DNA of 16,351 nucleotides from an uncultured bacterium (GTDB lineage Bacteria; Bacteroidota; Bacteroidia; Sphingobacteriales; Sphingobacteriaceae). The position numbers and the translations under genes are program-made. The stretch lies in assembly GCA_903958995.1 (NCBI GenBank), contig CAJBVG010000034.1, forward strand, positions 1-16,351, read 5' to 3'. Positions 1 through 6,178 of this stretch are shown one piece after another. The notes below the pieces were generated by a model. It saw only the letters and a list, made by a program, of their open reading frames with translations, did not search any database and was not told the origin of the DNA. The stretch's first letter is position 1. The number at the start of each line of letters is the position of its first letter.

Positions 1-143
1 TATACAAATGCAATTGGTCGCCTTTTGAAGGACACACCTTCCGATCTAGCATCAATACAACTTTCGTAAATGGCCATAAAGTATATCACAAGGGAGTTTT
101 TGATGAAACATCTAGAGGTAAACGCTTATTATTTAACAGATAA
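1..143 (+). CDS. pyrC: Dihydroorotase, C-terminal end (partial)
   Basis: The open frame enters from the left edge (first complete codon at 3) and stops with TAA at 141-143, giving the last 46 residues. They contain the stretch NWSPFEGHTF, then TFVNGHKVY, a GVFDE segment and the ending GKRLLFNR. This matches the end of Bacteroidota dihydroorotases as I know them (usually CGWSPFEG, then TFVNG, then G.RL.F.R). The enzyme closes carbamoyl-aspartate to dihydroorotate in cytosolic pyrimidine synthesis. The metal-binding and catalytic residues lie outside the window, so activity cannot be judged. The Asn before WSPFEG replaces the Gly I would expect. Identification rests on the tail motif only. Confidence 0.8.
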   Translation, partial: YKCNWSPFEGHTFRSSINTTFVNGHKVYHKGVFDETSRGKRLLFNR

Positions 144-192
144 CGTAACTTATTGCTCAGATTTTCGAATAAGTGAATAAATACTTTCGCTT

Positions 193-252
193 ATGTTGCA
201 TCTCATGAAGAACCTAGTTCGTCTAGGCCTTAGAATTATAGGAATTTTCTAG
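193..252 (+). CDS. Possible 19-residue cationic amphipathic peptide (speculative)
   Basis: ATG at 193 opens a 19-codon frame, MLHLMKNLVRLGLRIIGIF, closed by TAG at 250-252. The in-frame TAA at 178-180 prevents extension to the left. Lys6, Arg10 and Arg14 are four residues apart, which would put them on one face of a helix with Leu, Ile, Val and Phe elsewhere. No Shine-Dalgarno sequence is visible. A frame this short arises easily by chance in 194 nt, so this is recorded as a candidate only. I recognise no family. Confidence 0.15.
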   Translation: MLHLMKNLVRLGLRIIGIF

Positions 253-312
253 TTTCTTAATATTATTTAGAATCATTTTAAAAACAATGATGCGCTTTTA
301 GTGTATTCTCTA

Positions 313-320
313 TACATTTG
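313..320 (+). promoter_or_regulatory. Candidate -7 box of the hscA promoter
   Basis: TACATTTG matches the Bacteroidota sigma consensus TAnnTTTG exactly and lies 17 nt before the hscA ATG, implying a leader of roughly 10 nt. No TTG/TTTG -33 box is found at the usual 17-23 nt upstream, so the assignment is tentative. Confidence 0.4.
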
Positions 321-337
321 CATTTTTAATAGAGAAC

Positions 338-2197
338 ATGGCGAAGGTTTCGATCAATATAGCAACAGGCACGCTTCAGAAGGAAGAAATTATCATAGGG
401 ATTGATTTAGGTACAACGAATAGTTTGATTGCCTACATCGACGACGAAAAACAATCAAGAGTAATTAATGATACAGGAAAGGGAATTCTAGTTCCTTCCA
501 TTATCTATTTTCACCCAAGTGGCGACATTATAGTAGGCAATGAGGCCAAACCTTATTTAATCTCAGATCCTCAAAACACCATCTTTTCAGTTAAACGTTT
601 ATTAGGTCAATCCTATAAAGATATTGAAGGCTTCAAAGATTTCTTCAGCTATAAAGTAATTGATGATGATACCGACCGTATTGTTAAAATTAAAGTAGGC
701 GATAAATTCTATACTCCAATAGAATTATCAGCAATGATTTTGCGAGAACTGAAAGAGCGTGCAGAGCATGCACTGAAAACACCAGTAAACAAAGTAGTAA
801 TCACCGTTCCTGCATATTTTAACGACGCTCAACGTCAAGCTACGCGTGATGCTGGTAAAATTGCTGGACTAGATGTTCTTCGAATTGTTAACGAACCCAC
901 TGCAGCAAGTTTAGCGTATGGGATTGGATTGAAACAAGAGGAAGAACAAACTATAGCCGTATATGATTTAGGTGGTGGTACGTTTGATGTTTCTATTCTA
1001 AAAATACAAAATGGAATTTTCGAAGTGCTTTCTACCAATGGTGATACCTTTTTAGGTGGTGATGATTTCGATCGTGCCATTATTGATTATTGGTTAGATG
1101 CATTACATTTAAACCCTACCGAAGTAATGAATGACGCCTCACTAGCACAATCGTTCAGACTTGCAGCAGAAGAGGCTAAAATAGCATTGAGCACACAAAA
1201 TATTTATCAAACCAATGTGAACGAACACATGTGTGCGATTAATAAAGCGACTTTCGAGAATCTAATCAAACCATTTGTCGAAAAAACTGTACAATGTTGT
1301 TCTTCAGCATTAAAAGATGCTGGTATATCTGCAGATGAAATTCAACAAGTAGTTATGGTGGGTGGTTCTACTAGAACTCCATTCGTAAAAGAAAGTGTAG
1401 CAACATTTTTCAATAGACCAGTAAATGATACAATAAATCCGGATGAGGTTGTAGCACTAGGTGCAGCTATTCAAGCCGATGTATTATCAGGTAACAGAAC
1501 GGATATTTTATTGCTAGATGTAACACCTCTATCCTTAGGTATAGAAACCATAGGAGGATTAATGGATGTTATCATTCCTCGAAATTCTAAAGTACCTACA
1601 AAAGCTGGAAGACAATACACCACATCTATTGATGGGCAAGTAAACATGAAGGTTTCCGTATATCAAGGGGAGCGTGATTTAGTAAAAGAAAATAGAAAAT
1701 TAGCAGAGTTTGATTTGAAGGGAATTCCTTCGATGCCTGCTGGTTTCCCGAAAGTAGATATCAATTTCCTTTTAAATGCCGATGGTATTTTAAAGGTTCA
1801 AGCTATTGAACTTCGCTCTGGAGTAAAGCAAGAAGTAGAAGTAAAACCTACCTATGGTTTAACCGATGATGAAGTAGAAAAGATGCTACTTGATTCTGTT
1901 GAACATGCCAAAGATGATGTGCAACAACGTATGGTGATTGAAGCAAGAACAGAAGGGAAACAAATGGTTTATACAGCCGAAAATTTCATCAAAAAAAGTG
2001 CTGAGTATTTAAGTGCTGATGAAGTCGAACATACAAAATCATTAATTGAACTATTGAAATCTGAGTTACCTAAAGGCGATAAAGATTCGATTTTAAAAGC
2101 TATAGATCAATTAAACGAATATACCAAGCCATTTGCCGAACGTGTAATGGATATTGCCGTTTCACATGCTATGAAAGGGAAAAAAGTAGATGAGTAA
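338..2197 (+). CDS. hscA: Hsp70-family chaperone, HscA type
   Basis: A 619-residue Hsp70. The ATPase domain has phosphate loop 1 GIDLGTTNS (21-29), DLGGGTF (210-216) and the adenosine motif VGGSTR (341-346). The linker reads LLLDVTPLSLG (391-401) and leads into the substrate-binding domain, which contains PRNSKVPTKA and a YGLTD segment, then a helical lid. The long N-terminal lead before IIGIDLGTTNS, the total length near E. coli HscA (616) and a lysine-rich end KGKKVDE lacking the EEVD/EEAK-type tail of DnaK favour HscA, which helps IscU hand on Fe-S clusters. No hscB, iscU or ferredoxin gene lies nearby, so the partner is unproven; a specialised DnaK paralogue is the alternative. The ATG at 338 is chosen because it follows a good -7 box and gives the typical N-terminal length. 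The stop overlaps the next gene by 8 nt. Confidence 0.78.
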   Translation: MAKVSINIATGTLQKEEIIIGIDLGTTNSLIAYIDDEKQSRVINDTGKGILVPSIIYFHPSGDIIVGNEAKPYLISDPQNTIFSVKRLLGQSYKDIEGFKDFFSYKVIDDDTDRIVKIKVGDKFYTPIELSAMILRELKERAEHALKTPVNKVVITVPAYFNDAQRQATRDAGKIAGLDVLRIVNEPTAASLAYGIGLKQEEEQTIAVYDLGGGTFDVSILKIQNGIFEVLSTNGDTFLGGDDFDRAIIDYWLDALHLNPTEVMNDASLAQSFRLAAEEAKIALSTQNIYQTNVNEHMCAINKATFENLIKPFVEKTVQCCSSALKDAGISADEIQQVVMVGGSTRTPFVKESVATFFNRPVNDTINPDEVVALGAAIQADVLSGNRTDILLLDVTPLSLGIETIGGLMDVIIPRNSKVPTKAGRQYTTSIDGQVNMKVSVYQGERDLVKENRKLAEFDLKGIPSMPAGFPKVDINFLLNADGILKVQAIELRSGVKQEVEVKPTYGLTDDEVEKMLLDSVEHAKDDVQQRMVIEARTEGKQMVYTAENFIKKSAEYLSADEVEHTKSLIELLKSELPKGDKDSILKAIDQLNEYTKPFAERVMDIAVSHAMKGKKVDE

Positions 2198-2840
2198 GAA
2201 AACAATCAGTATTAAAATAGCATCAGATGTGGTTTGTCCATGGTGTTATGTTGGTAAAAAAGAATTAGAAAAAATGATGGATGAGTTGAAAGATGAATTC
2301 CATTTTGATATACAATATTTACCTTTCGAATTAGCGCCAGATATGGCTACCGAAGGGGAGGATTTTCAACCTTACATCACAAAGAAATTTGGCGATTGGG
2401 ATAAATTCTTAGCAGGTACAAAATTCTTAGTAGAACGTGGACAAGGCATCGGAATTGATTTCGATTTTGAACACATCAACCGTAGTCCTAATACGTTTAA
2501 CATACATCGTATTATTCAGTTTGCTCATCAATTTGGCTTACAAGCTGTAGTAAAAGAGGCATACATGAAAGCCTATTTCGAACAACAAATTGATTTAACG
2601 AATAGTGAAAATGTAGTTCGTATTGCTGTAGAGAATGGAATCGACGAAGACTTATTGTATAAATTATTAGGTAGCGATGAAGGCTCAAATGAGATTCGCA
2701 TCGTGCAAGATAGTTTACGTTCAATGGGAGTGAGCGGTGTGCCTTTCTTTATCATTAATAATGAATACGGATTAAGCGGTGCAGTTCCTGCAGCTCAACT
2801 AAAAGAAGCTGTAATTGATGTAGCTTCGAAAATCGCTTAA
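2190..2840 (+). CDS. DsbA-family oxidoreductase (FrnE-like)
   Basis: A 216-residue thioredoxin-fold protein of the DsbA/FrnE group. The active site is C16-P-W-C19 in DVVCPWCYVGK, and the cis-proline loop is GVSGVPFF with Pro185, followed by the late GLSGAVP segment typical of FrnE. A helical insertion sits between these. There is no signal peptide, so it is expected to be cytoplasmic, where FrnE relatives act as thiol-disulfide oxidoreductases or isomerases, often linked to oxidative stress. The ATG at 2190 overlaps the end of hscA by 8 nt, which suggests translational coupling and a shared mRNA. Its stop at 2838-2840 directly abuts the convergent riboflavin synthase gene. The physiological substrate is unknown. 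2-hydroxychromene-2-carboxylate isomerase relatives share the fold, but the intact CPWC favours an oxidoreductase. Confidence 0.85.
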   Translation: MSKKTISIKIASDVVCPWCYVGKKELEKMMDELKDEFHFDIQYLPFELAPDMATEGEDFQPYITKKFGDWDKFLAGTKFLVERGQGIGIDFDFEHINRSPNTFNIHRIIQFAHQFGLQAVVKEAYMKAYFEQQIDLTNSENVVRIAVENGIDEDLLYKLLGSDEGSNEIRIVQDSLRSMGVSGVPFFIINNEYGLSGAVPAAQLKEAVIDVASKIA

Positions 2841-3431
2841 TTAGTTTTTATTGTTCATCATCTTGGCAATGTACTTTCCAAGTATATCGAATTCAATATT
2901 TACTTCATCACCTATATTTAACGTGTGCATATTGGTATGCTCGTAGGTGTATGGAATTATTGCAACTGCGAAAGTGCTCTTTGTAGAATCTACTACTGTT
3001 AAACTAATTCCGTTTATACATACGGACCCTTTTTCTACGGTTACAAAACCTTCTGAAATTGGATGTTCAAATTGAAATCTCCAACTACCACCTTCATCTG
3101 TAATATCAATACATTTAGCTTTTGTGTCTACATGCCCTTGCACAATATGTCCGTCTAAACGGCCATTCATTTGCATGCAACGTTCGAGGTTTACTTTACT
3201 TCCAACTTGTACAGAACTAAGGTTAGTTTTAGAAAGTGTTTCTGCAATTGCAGTAACGGTATGTGATTGTTCATCACATTTCACCACAGTTAAGCAAACA
3301 CCATTGTGCGCTACACTTTGATCAACTTTTAATTCATGCGATATACCTGATTCAATCGTAAAATGAAGATTTGAGTTTTCTTTTTCGATTGATGTAATCT
3401 TGCCTATTGTTTCTATAATTCCTGTAAACAC
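2841..3431 (-). CDS. ribE: Riboflavin synthase, alpha subunit
   Basis: A 196-residue protein that dismutates two 6,7-dimethyl-8-ribityllumazine molecules to riboflavin plus the pyrimidinedione (cytosolic, last step of riboflavin synthesis). It begins with the signature MFTGIIE and has two lumazine-binding barrels: about 1-88 with NGVCLTV (43-49) and about 89-186 with GHIVQGHVD (94-102) and NGISLTV (140-146). Cys46, His100, Ser143 and Thr145 line up with the E. coli catalytic set Cys48, His102, Ser146 and Thr148, and a C-terminal helix (about 186-196) fits trimerisation. The start codon is GTG; an in-frame TAG 15 nt upstream excludes a longer protein and MFTGIIE is the family start. A heptamer repeat array lies only 3 nt upstream. 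No other rib gene is adjacent. Confidence 0.95.
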   Translation of the reverse strand: MFTGIIETIGKITSIEKENSNLHFTIESGISHELKVDQSVAHNGVCLTVVKCDEQSHTVTAIAETLSKTNLSSVQVGSKVNLERCMQMNGRLDGHIVQGHVDTKAKCIDITDEGGSWRFQFEHPISEGFVTVEKGSVCINGISLTVVDSTKSTFAVAIIPYTYEHTNMHTLNIGDEVNIEFDILGKYIAKMMNNKN

Positions 3432-3434
3432 GCT

Positions 3435-3475
3435 TTCTAAATTCTAAATTTTAAATTCTAAATTCTAAATTGAAA
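3435..3475. repeat. TTCTAAA heptamer tandem array
   Basis: Copies of TTCTAAA at 3435-3441, 3442-3448, 3456-3462 and 3463-3469, with a variant TTTTAAA at 3449-3455 and a decayed copy from 3470. The array ends 3 nt from the ribE GTG, so it occupies the 5' leader or promoter of ribE. A single related ATTCTAAAT occurs near 14597-14605. Confidence 0.85.
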
Positions 3476-3490
3476 TTATTCAATTCACAT

Positions 3491-3534
3491 ATTAGCATAC
3501 CAGCATATCAGCATACTAGCATATTAACATGCTA
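3491..3534. repeat. 8-bp tandem repeat array with terminal dyad
   Basis: Five consecutive octamers: ATTAGCAT, ACCAGCAT, ATCAGCAT, ACTAGCAT, ATTAACAT (3491-3530). The right end forms a dyad TAGCAT-attaac-ATGCTA (3517-3534), and its last triplet CTA is the TAG stop codon (minus strand) of the secreted protein gene. There is no T-run, so at best a weak terminator. The same 8-bp period and a similar core (TAGCAYAT) recur at 11483-11559. Confidence 0.85.
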
Positions 3535-6153
3535 TCTAATAAGTTCGATAAAGCCAGTTTTTGCTTTGGGTTTTAGTCCTACTAATCGTACTTCACTGTA
3601 TTCAATGGTGTAGAAGTAAGTGCCTTCAGGCATATCACCTCCGGTATTGTTTTCTTTACCATTCCAATTTATTTGCGGATCGTTGGTTTGAAAAATTAAT
3701 TTTCCATATCGATTGTAAATGCTAATCTGTACTTTTTCTACAAAGTTGATGCTGTCTTTTATCGGTTTGAATAAATCGTTAATATTATCTCCATTCGGCG
3801 TAAACACATTGGGTAAATATAGCTCCGGACAATTATCCACACAAACCATATTACTTCTTGCACTTTCATTGTTAAAGGAATCAATAGCCGTTACAAAGTA
3901 ACATCCTGCAATTGATTGCAATAAGTTGATATCAGAATAGGTGATAACAGCAGCCGATAATGTTGTATGAATAATTACGAAATCACTTCCTTCAAAAGGT
4001 GATTTGTAAATATTGTATTTTACTACATCGCCAGTGTTTACTGTACTTGGAGTCCAGCTAAGTTCATTCCGATACAATGCACAACTAGGGTTTACTTGTA
4101 AAGTAGGTGCTTCAGGTTTACGTGTATCTTGAGGCTCTGCACAATAAATTTGAGAAAAATTAATAATTGGTTTTGCAAATCCTCCTGCATGATATTGACC
4201 AATAGATTTTACCAAATAGCAATAATTAACGCCATCTGTTAAATCTGAATCACTATATGATGTAGTATAACTCACACCTATAGAATCGAATATTGAAGTA
4301 GTTTTATTCTGACGATAAACAATAAAGCTATCATTTTCCCAAGGGGTATTTACGCTCCAAGTTAATTCCACTTTTTGATTTTCTGCAGAATTAGAACTTA
4401 AAAATATTGAACTTGCTTGTCGAGATGATCCTACAAATTGATTGTTGGAATATAAATCTACACGATATAAAAATTGTTTCTCCAGCGTATTGATATTTTC
4501 CTCTGAATAGGTAGTATCTAATATATTCCCCAACACATTGCCTGTTACTGTTTTTATTAATTGAAATGGGGAGTTGTTTGCCGATTGGTACCAACGGAAT
4601 TCGTATGGTCCACTATATTGTGCCGTATCTAATTCAGTTGGTTTACTAAATATTAAAGTGTCTTTACCTGTACTGATATTTGTAGAGTCGATACTAACCA
4701 TGGTAATGGAAGGGACATCACGTGTTAAATGATTACAGCTTTCATTCGATGCAATACTTTCTGCACCATCTGGGAAAAATGCAATGATACGATAGCAATA
4801 ATCTCTACCTACAGCTAATCCATTTCCGTTATCGTTATCACGAAATGTTAATTCATTGATATCATTAATAGTTTTAATAAGTTCATATCCTTTATCAGGG
4901 GAAAGTCCAGTTTCACAAATCGTAGGAGTAAAGGGATTGCTGTTATTTCTTCTGTAAATTTTATAGCCAACTGCATTTAAACACTCTAGTTTATTCCAAG
5001 TTAAATTAATGCCATTTCCTTGTGCTATTGCAATTAAATTTTTAGGTGCTGGAGAAACAATATGAATTTGCCAATCTTCTAAATCAACTAATTTCGGACT
5101 ACCATTATCTATCGCTTTGAATACAATTTGGTAAGGTTGTTTACGAACAGAATTACAAGTACTTCTCCAATAAAAATCCTGAACTACATTTCCAACAGCA
5201 ACTGTGTTTTGAGGGAAGATAACAGTGTCGGGAAGCCCAATTTCAAAGGGACCTCCAGTGGCACTTAATGTAATTCTATCATTATCAACATCTGTAGCGT
5301 GTACTTGTATGTTGAATGATTGGCCTGCAATAATACAAGTGTCTTTTATAGTGGTAATAACAGGAGGGTTATTATCGGTGTTCACAATTTCAATCTGCAT
5401 ATCACGTACGATATAACCGATGCGAATGTATTTTTTATTTTTCGTAATGAATCGCCATTCTTCCACCATAATGGCAATATTATATAACCCTAAACGAATT
5501 GGATTTTCCCAAACCAATTGTCCAGTAACTGGATCGATTTCAAATTTAATAGAAGCAAAGCCATTGGCAACATCAGGGATTTTAAATCCGTACACATCTT
5601 CACCAACATCTTGCTTACATGGAACCAGCTTAAAGCTTAAACTGTCGCCATCAATATCAAAAGCATTGGGGTTATGAACATATAATTTATTAAGTCCACC
5701 AAAATCAATTGGCTCCAATAAAAGAACAGGAGAGTTATTAAATCCGATAAAAGGATTGATCACTAATTCAGTTTCTACATAGAAGGCAGTATTCACAGAA
5801 TTCAACATGTTTTGCACATTGTTGTTTCTGTTAGGGTCTTGATAACTTATGATATAGGTTGAATAACCCGGAAAAGTATGAGTAAATAAATATCTATTAC
5901 GCTGGATAAAAGGTCCAACTAATGTTTTCTCGACTCTCGGGCGTTCTTCTTGAGTACCATCACCAAAAAGCATAGTTGCTGTTGGGCGATCGGCATTGCC
6001 AGCATTGCTAACATCGGTAAAAGTTGTTAAGGTAAATTCGTACTGTAATGCGCTTAATTGTCGGTACGTAATTTCCCCAGCTCTATTATGCGTAGCATAT
6101 GTAGAGGAGAAAAGGAGTACCCCAAATAAGAGCAGTAGTATTTTTTTCATCAT
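3532..6153 (-). CDS. Secreted multidomain protein with T9SS type B (CHU_C) sorting domain
   Basis: An 873-residue exported protein. It has a signal peptide (1-20, ending STYA), a conserved-looking N-terminal region starting THNRAGEITY and containing AFDIDGDSL (164-172), an Ig/cadherin-like segment with ATDVDNDRI (about 262-365), then four fibronectin type III-like modules (about 369-475, 480-585, 590-672, 680-773). The C-terminus (778-873) begins LYLPNVFTPNGDNINDLF and ends GFIELIR, the gliding-motility-associated/CHU_C domain that directs type IX secretion and cell-surface attachment or release. No catalytic motif is visible, so an adhesin or structural surface role is inferred. Start: two ATGs in tandem (6151-6153 and 6148-6150) follow GGGAAGGTGA, a rare Shine-Dalgarno-like sequence here; the second is better spaced. 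It lies 25 nt behind accC, so co-transcription is likely. Confidence 0.88.
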   Translation of the reverse strand: MMKKILLLLFGVLLFSSTYATHNRAGEITYRQLSALQYEFTLTTFTDVSNAGNADRPTATMLFGDGTQEERPRVEKTLVGPFIQRNRYLFTHTFPGYSTYIISYQDPNRNNNVQNMLNSVNTAFYVETELVINPFIGFNNSPVLLLEPIDFGGLNKLYVHNPNAFDIDGDSLSFKLVPCKQDVGEDVYGFKIPDVANGFASIKFEIDPVTGQLVWENPIRLGLYNIAIMVEEWRFITKNKKYIRIGYIVRDMQIEIVNTDNNPPVITTIKDTCIIAGQSFNIQVHATDVDNDRITLSATGGPFEIGLPDTVIFPQNTVAVGNVVQDFYWRSTCNSVRKQPYQIVFKAIDNGSPKLVDLEDWQIHIVSPAPKNLIAIAQGNGINLTWNKLECLNAVGYKIYRRNNSNPFTPTICETGLSPDKGYELIKTINDINELTFRDNDNGNGLAVGRDYCYRIIAFFPDGAESIASNESCNHLTRDVPSITMVSIDSTNISTGKDTLIFSKPTELDTAQYSGPYEFRWYQSANNSPFQLIKTVTGNVLGNILDTTYSEENINTLEKQFLYRVDLYSNNQFVGSSRQASSIFLSSNSAENQKVELTWSVNTPWENDSFIVYRQNKTTSIFDSIGVSYTTSYSDSDLTDGVNYCYLVKSIGQYHAGGFAKPIINFSQIYCAEPQDTRKPEAPTLQVNPSCALYRNELSWTPSTVNTGDVVKYNIYKSPFEGSDFVIIHTTLSAAVITYSDINLLQSIAGCYFVTAIDSFNNESARSNMVCVDNCPELYLPNVFTPNGDNINDLFKPIKDSINFVEKVQISIYNRYGKLIFQTNDPQINWNGKENNTGGDMPEGTYFYTIEYSEVRLVGLKPKAKTGFIELIR

Positions 6154-6178
6154 TCACCTTCCCACAACTAACGTACCA

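Larger units (their letters stand above)
144..337. other. Intergenic region between pyrC and hscA
   Basis: AT-rich stretch of 194 nt. It holds two small dyads, CCTAG-ttcgt-CTAGG (213-227) and ATCATT-8 nt-AATGAT (272-291), neither followed by a T-run, so neither is a convincing terminator. It also holds a possible 19-codon ORF (193-252) and a -7-like box at 313-320, both listed separately. No tRNA or riboswitch fold was recognised. Confidence 0.5.

Noticed and set aside
213..227. CCTAG-ttcgt-CTAGG dyad as terminator of pyrC
   Set aside because: Only a 5-bp stem, 70 nt after the stop codon and without a following T-run.
835..1080. Antisense ORF of 81 codons inside hscA
   Set aside because: It lies wholly opposite the conserved ATPase domain coding sequence, has low-complexity Ser/Pro composition and no recognisable motif; a shadow of the real gene.
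338..2197. Calling the Hsp70 gene dnaK
   Set aside because: Length, the extended N-terminus before the first phosphate loop, the LLLDVTPLSLG region and the KGKKVDE end agree better with HscA; no grpE or dnaJ is adjacent.
2512..2755. Two antisense ORFs (70 and 60 codons) opposite the DsbA-like gene
   Set aside because: Both are fully contained in a well-supported gene, overlap each other, and show no motif or start signal.
3432..3531. FMN riboswitch ahead of riboflavin synthase
   Set aside because: The leader is a 7-bp repeat plus an 8-bp repeat array; none of the conserved riboswitch helices or GC-rich blocks is present.
3435..3534. CRISPR array or phage attachment site in the repeat-rich gap
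   Set aside because: Units are 7-8 bp with no unique spacers, and there are no cas genes, integrase or tRNA nearby.
5225..5677. ORFs of 63 and 85 codons antisense to the secreted protein gene
   Set aside because: They run opposite Ig-like domain coding sequence and have no family resemblance or promoter-like context.
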